Part shown: piece by piece, positions 61,051-64,000 of the stretch
How positions within the stretch are numbered: position 1 is the stretch's first letter
How the letters are laid out: each line of letters opens with the position of its first letter
DNA from: Strigamia acuminata
Taxonomy: Eukaryota > Arthropoda > Chilopoda > Geophilomorpha > Linotaeniidae
Reading direction: 5' to 3'
DNA length: 64,000 bases
Assembly (NCBI GenBank): GCA_949358305.1
Contig: OX442314.1
Span: 31,109,118-31,173,117, forward strand
Notes under the pieces: generated by a model
Databases searched by the model: none
Seen by the model: only the letters and a program-made list of their open reading frames with translations
Told to the model about the DNA's origin: nothing
Position numbers and translations under genes: made by a program

Positions 61051-61968
61051 CCAAATCGCAATCGAGATGCCGTTTATAGGCTTTAAACTCAGTTGCCTGT
61101 AAAAATGTCTAGGGAATGAAATAAAGATATTTTTTGAATAAGTAAAAATGACAATTGTTTTTATTCAATAATTTACAATATATTTTACGAAATATAATAT
61201 TAATTTAAGACTAGAAATTAATGAAGAAAGAATAGAAATGAAACGTGAGCGGCAAAGCTCACGCTAAACAAAGGAAACAAACGGTGTTTGTTGCACACAC
61301 AAAAATGGCGAGACGGACCCGCCGATACAAATTTCACTGTACGTACGATGGCAAGCTCCGGAGCTGCGGTGGCTTACAATCATTTGCGATGGTTCACGGC
61401 AAGCGTGGTTGCTGTATCAGCGACGGTGAGTCCTAGATAGTTCAACGGGACTCACGATAACCTACAGTGAGCGGTTTATCGGGCGTTACCCGAGATTCGA
61501 ATAAGGTGCATGTAACAGACGATGCCTGTTACACACGAGCGCAAATGGGGCTGGTTCCACCGAAATGTCAGTGGAAACAGCAGAATGAATCTCAACTCAC
61601 CAAACTTAACACTGTCAATACTTGAAGTTTCAGGGTTTTTCCTTTTCAAAGCAGTGATGTTGTGTTGTTGTTGGTGATGATGTCAAGAGTGAGCAAAACC
61701 GCCAAAATTTGGGGTTTTATGCACTCTCAGGTCCTGCGCACAAAATGTGCGTAGAGAGTCAATTTTGGTGCCACAAAAGGATTTATTGCACCACAATTGC
61801 TGCTCTAGCGTAATACCCTGGCTAAAAGAGGGTGAAGTGTGCCCGGGGAGTTTCCACCTCCAAGTCACACTTCGCAGGTGTTCGGTGTGTGTCACATTAA
61901 ACAATTAAATAAATAATTATTTAAGTGGTGACAAGGATTTTATGTGGAATAAAACCAGGGTCACCACA
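61042..61968 (-). mobile_element. LTR (61106-61968) and leader of gypsy-like copy 4
   Basis: 863-bp LTR with the TGTCTAGG and CACCACA ends of the family; the leader CCTATAAACGGCATCTCG and donor AAAG|GTAAGTATT (exon end 61041) match copy 3. Confidence 0.7.
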
Positions 61969-62790
61969 AGAGAGACAACACAAACTCTAGAACCAATGAG
62001 GCAAACATCGTGAATGTTATGATTCCTTGCTCTTGACTTTTTTTTATAGAACTTTGTTCTTCACCAACTTCTGATTCAATTTCTGATATCAGTTGCTTGT
62101 TCTCTGACACTTCGTTCTCATTTCACCCTTTCCAACTGTCACTTTCACATATACACAATAACTCAATTTTTCCTTAGGTTACCTCACTTAATAATTTGTT
62201 TACATTCAACATTTTTTAACTCTAACAACTGTCTTAAATAATTATCTGAATAAAATACAAAATTTATGCATCAAGCTTACAATTTTTTTAGCAAAACAGT
62301 ATTAAGCACTGCAACAAAAAAAAAATATTATTAAATCAAGTTTCTATAATTCTTCTCGGAGTCCTGCCTGAATTTTCTCCCCTTTCAATTGTTACATTAG
62401 GACTACTTTGTCCCCTAACATTATCAATCTCATCTACTTCTTCCCACTCACAAGTCAGTATTATCTAAATCAACTTCTATATTTTGCCTTTTATTCTTCC
62501 TGTTTCTTTTGTTTCTATTTCTATGTCTCAAGGCCTGATATTTTACATTCCAATTATTACATATAAATTTACCCACTATGAAGAGAATAATTAATAAGGT
62601 CAAAATAATATTGACAATTGACAAAACGTGATAATTAAAATTATTGTGTACCGTGTAAACTGATTCCTAATCATTCATTCTGCTCAAGTCCATTTATATG
62701 TGATTCATGATCACGCCATCCCCTCTTGTAAAATTACTCCCCATATCAGTTATCAATGATTTTCGAGACTTCGAAATAATCCAGCTGCGA
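61969..62790. other. No gene; AT-rich spacer
   Basis: Nothing recognised on either strand. Confidence 0.45.
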
Positions 62791-62797
62791 TTGCAGC

Positions 62798-63012
62798 CAG
62801 GGGCGGATCTAGCTTTTCGGGGGCCCGGGGCTTGAGGTTTTTTTGGGGCTCCTTTATCGAAATTTTTAATAGCGACCTTTCATCTTTTTTGTTTTTTAGC
62901 GACCTTTTTTTTTTTTTTTTTTTTTAGTACATGGCCCTGCGTCTTGGGGGCTCCCTAGAATTTGGGGGCCCGGGGCTCAAGCCCCATTAGCCTCTATGTA
63001 GATCCGCCCCTG
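62798..63012. mobile_element. hAT-type MITE with perfect 8-bp target duplication
   Basis: Ends CAGGGGCGGATCTA and TAGATCCGCCCCTG are inverted repeats of the hAT type. ATTGCAGC lies directly on both sides (62790-62797 and 63013-63020). 215 bp, with GGGGCCCGGGGCTTGAG inside both arms and a poly-T stretch in the middle; non-coding. Confidence 0.95.
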
Positions 63013-63363
63013 ATTGCAGCACGCGCAAATAACAATTCGAGTATAAAAATGGTAAAACTAATTTAATTGATTGCAGAAATTATCATAGGAAAGAAACGCG
63101 TGCTATCACGAATCTTTGCATACAAAAAAGATGGCGGTGGACCCAAAAAACGGGTTCGACTTTCGGTCAGCAAGGACCGGTCAGTAAATTTACATACTAG
63201 AGGGCTCTCTTAACAACCCTCGATAATAACAACAAAATTCAATAAATCAAAAGCTTGTAATAAATTCAACACTCAATAAATTCAAAGAAAACAAACATTT
63301 GACTAATTTAAACTAACATGACAAATGAAATTCAACACTTAAAAATAATTAAATCAACAGATT

Positions 63364-63860
63364 TTACAATGATTGAATGATCGATGTGTTTGCTTTTAAT
63401 TTTAATTCTGATAAAAGCATTAATTTCAAATCAAGCAAATTATGCGACCTAGCTGGGATAGAAAAATTTTGTATTTTGGAATTCAAAGAAGCAGTTCCAT
63501 GAAAAAAGGAAGACAGCTGGAATCCCTCCCCAATGAGTGTGCATGAAGGGGGCAAGTGCTTTCAAAGTTTTTATATTTCCATATCCTTCTTCTTGAGGAC
63601 AATTTATTATAACCTTTTGTTCATATGCAATACTATACTGTATATCCACAACCTTTCTGTATTTAACTTATAAAAAGTTGGCCAAAGAGTCTTTTAATAA
63701 AGGTCGATGCATGACAATATCACAAACAGATACATCAACAGGTTTGAGTTTCTTGATTATGTTGATGGTACTTGTAATTTTTTCTTGACTTGATAAAAAT
63801 ATGTTCCGTTCTAATGTGACTCCAAAATTTATCTCAGCTCATTGCATTGACGAGCTTGTG
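63364..63860 (-). pseudogene. Degenerate unrecognised ORF
   Basis: One register reads NFGVTLERNIFLSSQEKITS, INIIKKLKPVDVSVCDIVMH, a stop near 63665, then VVDIQYSIAYEQKVIINCPQ and KTLKALAPFMHTHWG; another register continues with HSLGRDSSC/PSCTLIGEGFQ-type sequence to 63364. Sustained protein-like content with two or three lesions suggests a decayed gene, possibly transposon-derived. Family not recognised. Confidence 0.35.
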
Positions 63861-64000
63861 TGCGTACAACATGCATTCCATACATATTATGTATGAAATA
63901 CGGATACGGGAATTTAGCAGGTTTATTAATATGTGACTCTTACTTTGATAACAAAGACAAGATGCTAATAAAACCTCATCTTCCTGTATCTTAATTTTCA

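Overview
This window is nuclear DNA of an animal, most likely an arthropod. It is AT-rich, has introns of about 60-80 bases with GT-AG ends, degenerate TTAGG-type repeats, a copia element primed by the initiator tRNA-Met anticodon region, and dense transposon remains. I see no complete ordinary host gene; crustacean versus insect versus chelicerate cannot be decided. Nearly everything is mobile or virus-like DNA, nested and decayed, with gene blocks that recur several times.

Layout. 1-3.7 kb: LTR plus broken gag-protease of a Ty3/gypsy-like element (minus). 3.8-6.9 kb: a block that recurs later (tail of an unknown ORF, a helical-repeat protein, a P-element/THAP9-like transposase remnant, a RING protein). 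7.1-10.2 kb: a degenerate tyrosine recombinase next to a P-loop NTPase. 10.3 kb: a MITE. 11.8-13.9 kb: a DNA transposon whose inverted ends carry satellite arrays. 14.26-19.06 kb: a young complete copia element (apparently identical 215-bp LTRs, CTAAA target duplication). 20-34 kb: tandem repeats, a gypsy fragment, copies of a PC4-like gene, a TRAF-type MATH domain, and second copies of the exonuclease-like, helical-repeat and transposase blocks. 34.6-37 kb: a second gypsy-like gag with its LTR. 37.4-41.4 kb: telomere-like repeats, more transposase/RING remains, and a copia pseudogene split by a GC-rich insertion. 42-42.6 kb: a hairpin-repeat array followed by a TATA/CCAAT/E-box promoter-like block.

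43.4-54.8 kb is the most informative part. It looks like a decayed Maverick/Polinton (adintovirus-like) element or a cluster of them: DNA polymerase B exonuclease fragment, a two-exon zinc protein, a three-exon proline-rich gene, a pX-like core protein, an unknown conserved ORF, a retroviral-type integrase, then on the minus strand a PC4-like protein, an IAP-type BIR protein, an unknown ORF, an RNase H-fold exonuclease-like protein, three helical-repeat units, and two more paralogues of the three-exon gene. 55-64 kb holds two further LTRs of the first gypsy-like family with a shared splice donor, two more BIR domains, a third RING fragment, a hAT-type MITE with a perfect 8-bp duplication, and plain AT-rich sequence.

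How it may fit together: polymerase, integrase and pX-like genes would be a replication/packaging core, while BIR, RING and MATH modules are components of the TRAF-IAP ubiquitin/apoptosis pathway and suggest host-interaction cargo. The three-exon family, the helical-repeat family and the PC4-like gene with its upstream exon recur in the same neighbourhoods and are the best candidates for something not yet described. Most copies carry stops or frameshifts, so this reads as a fossil record rather than an active system, except for the copia element.
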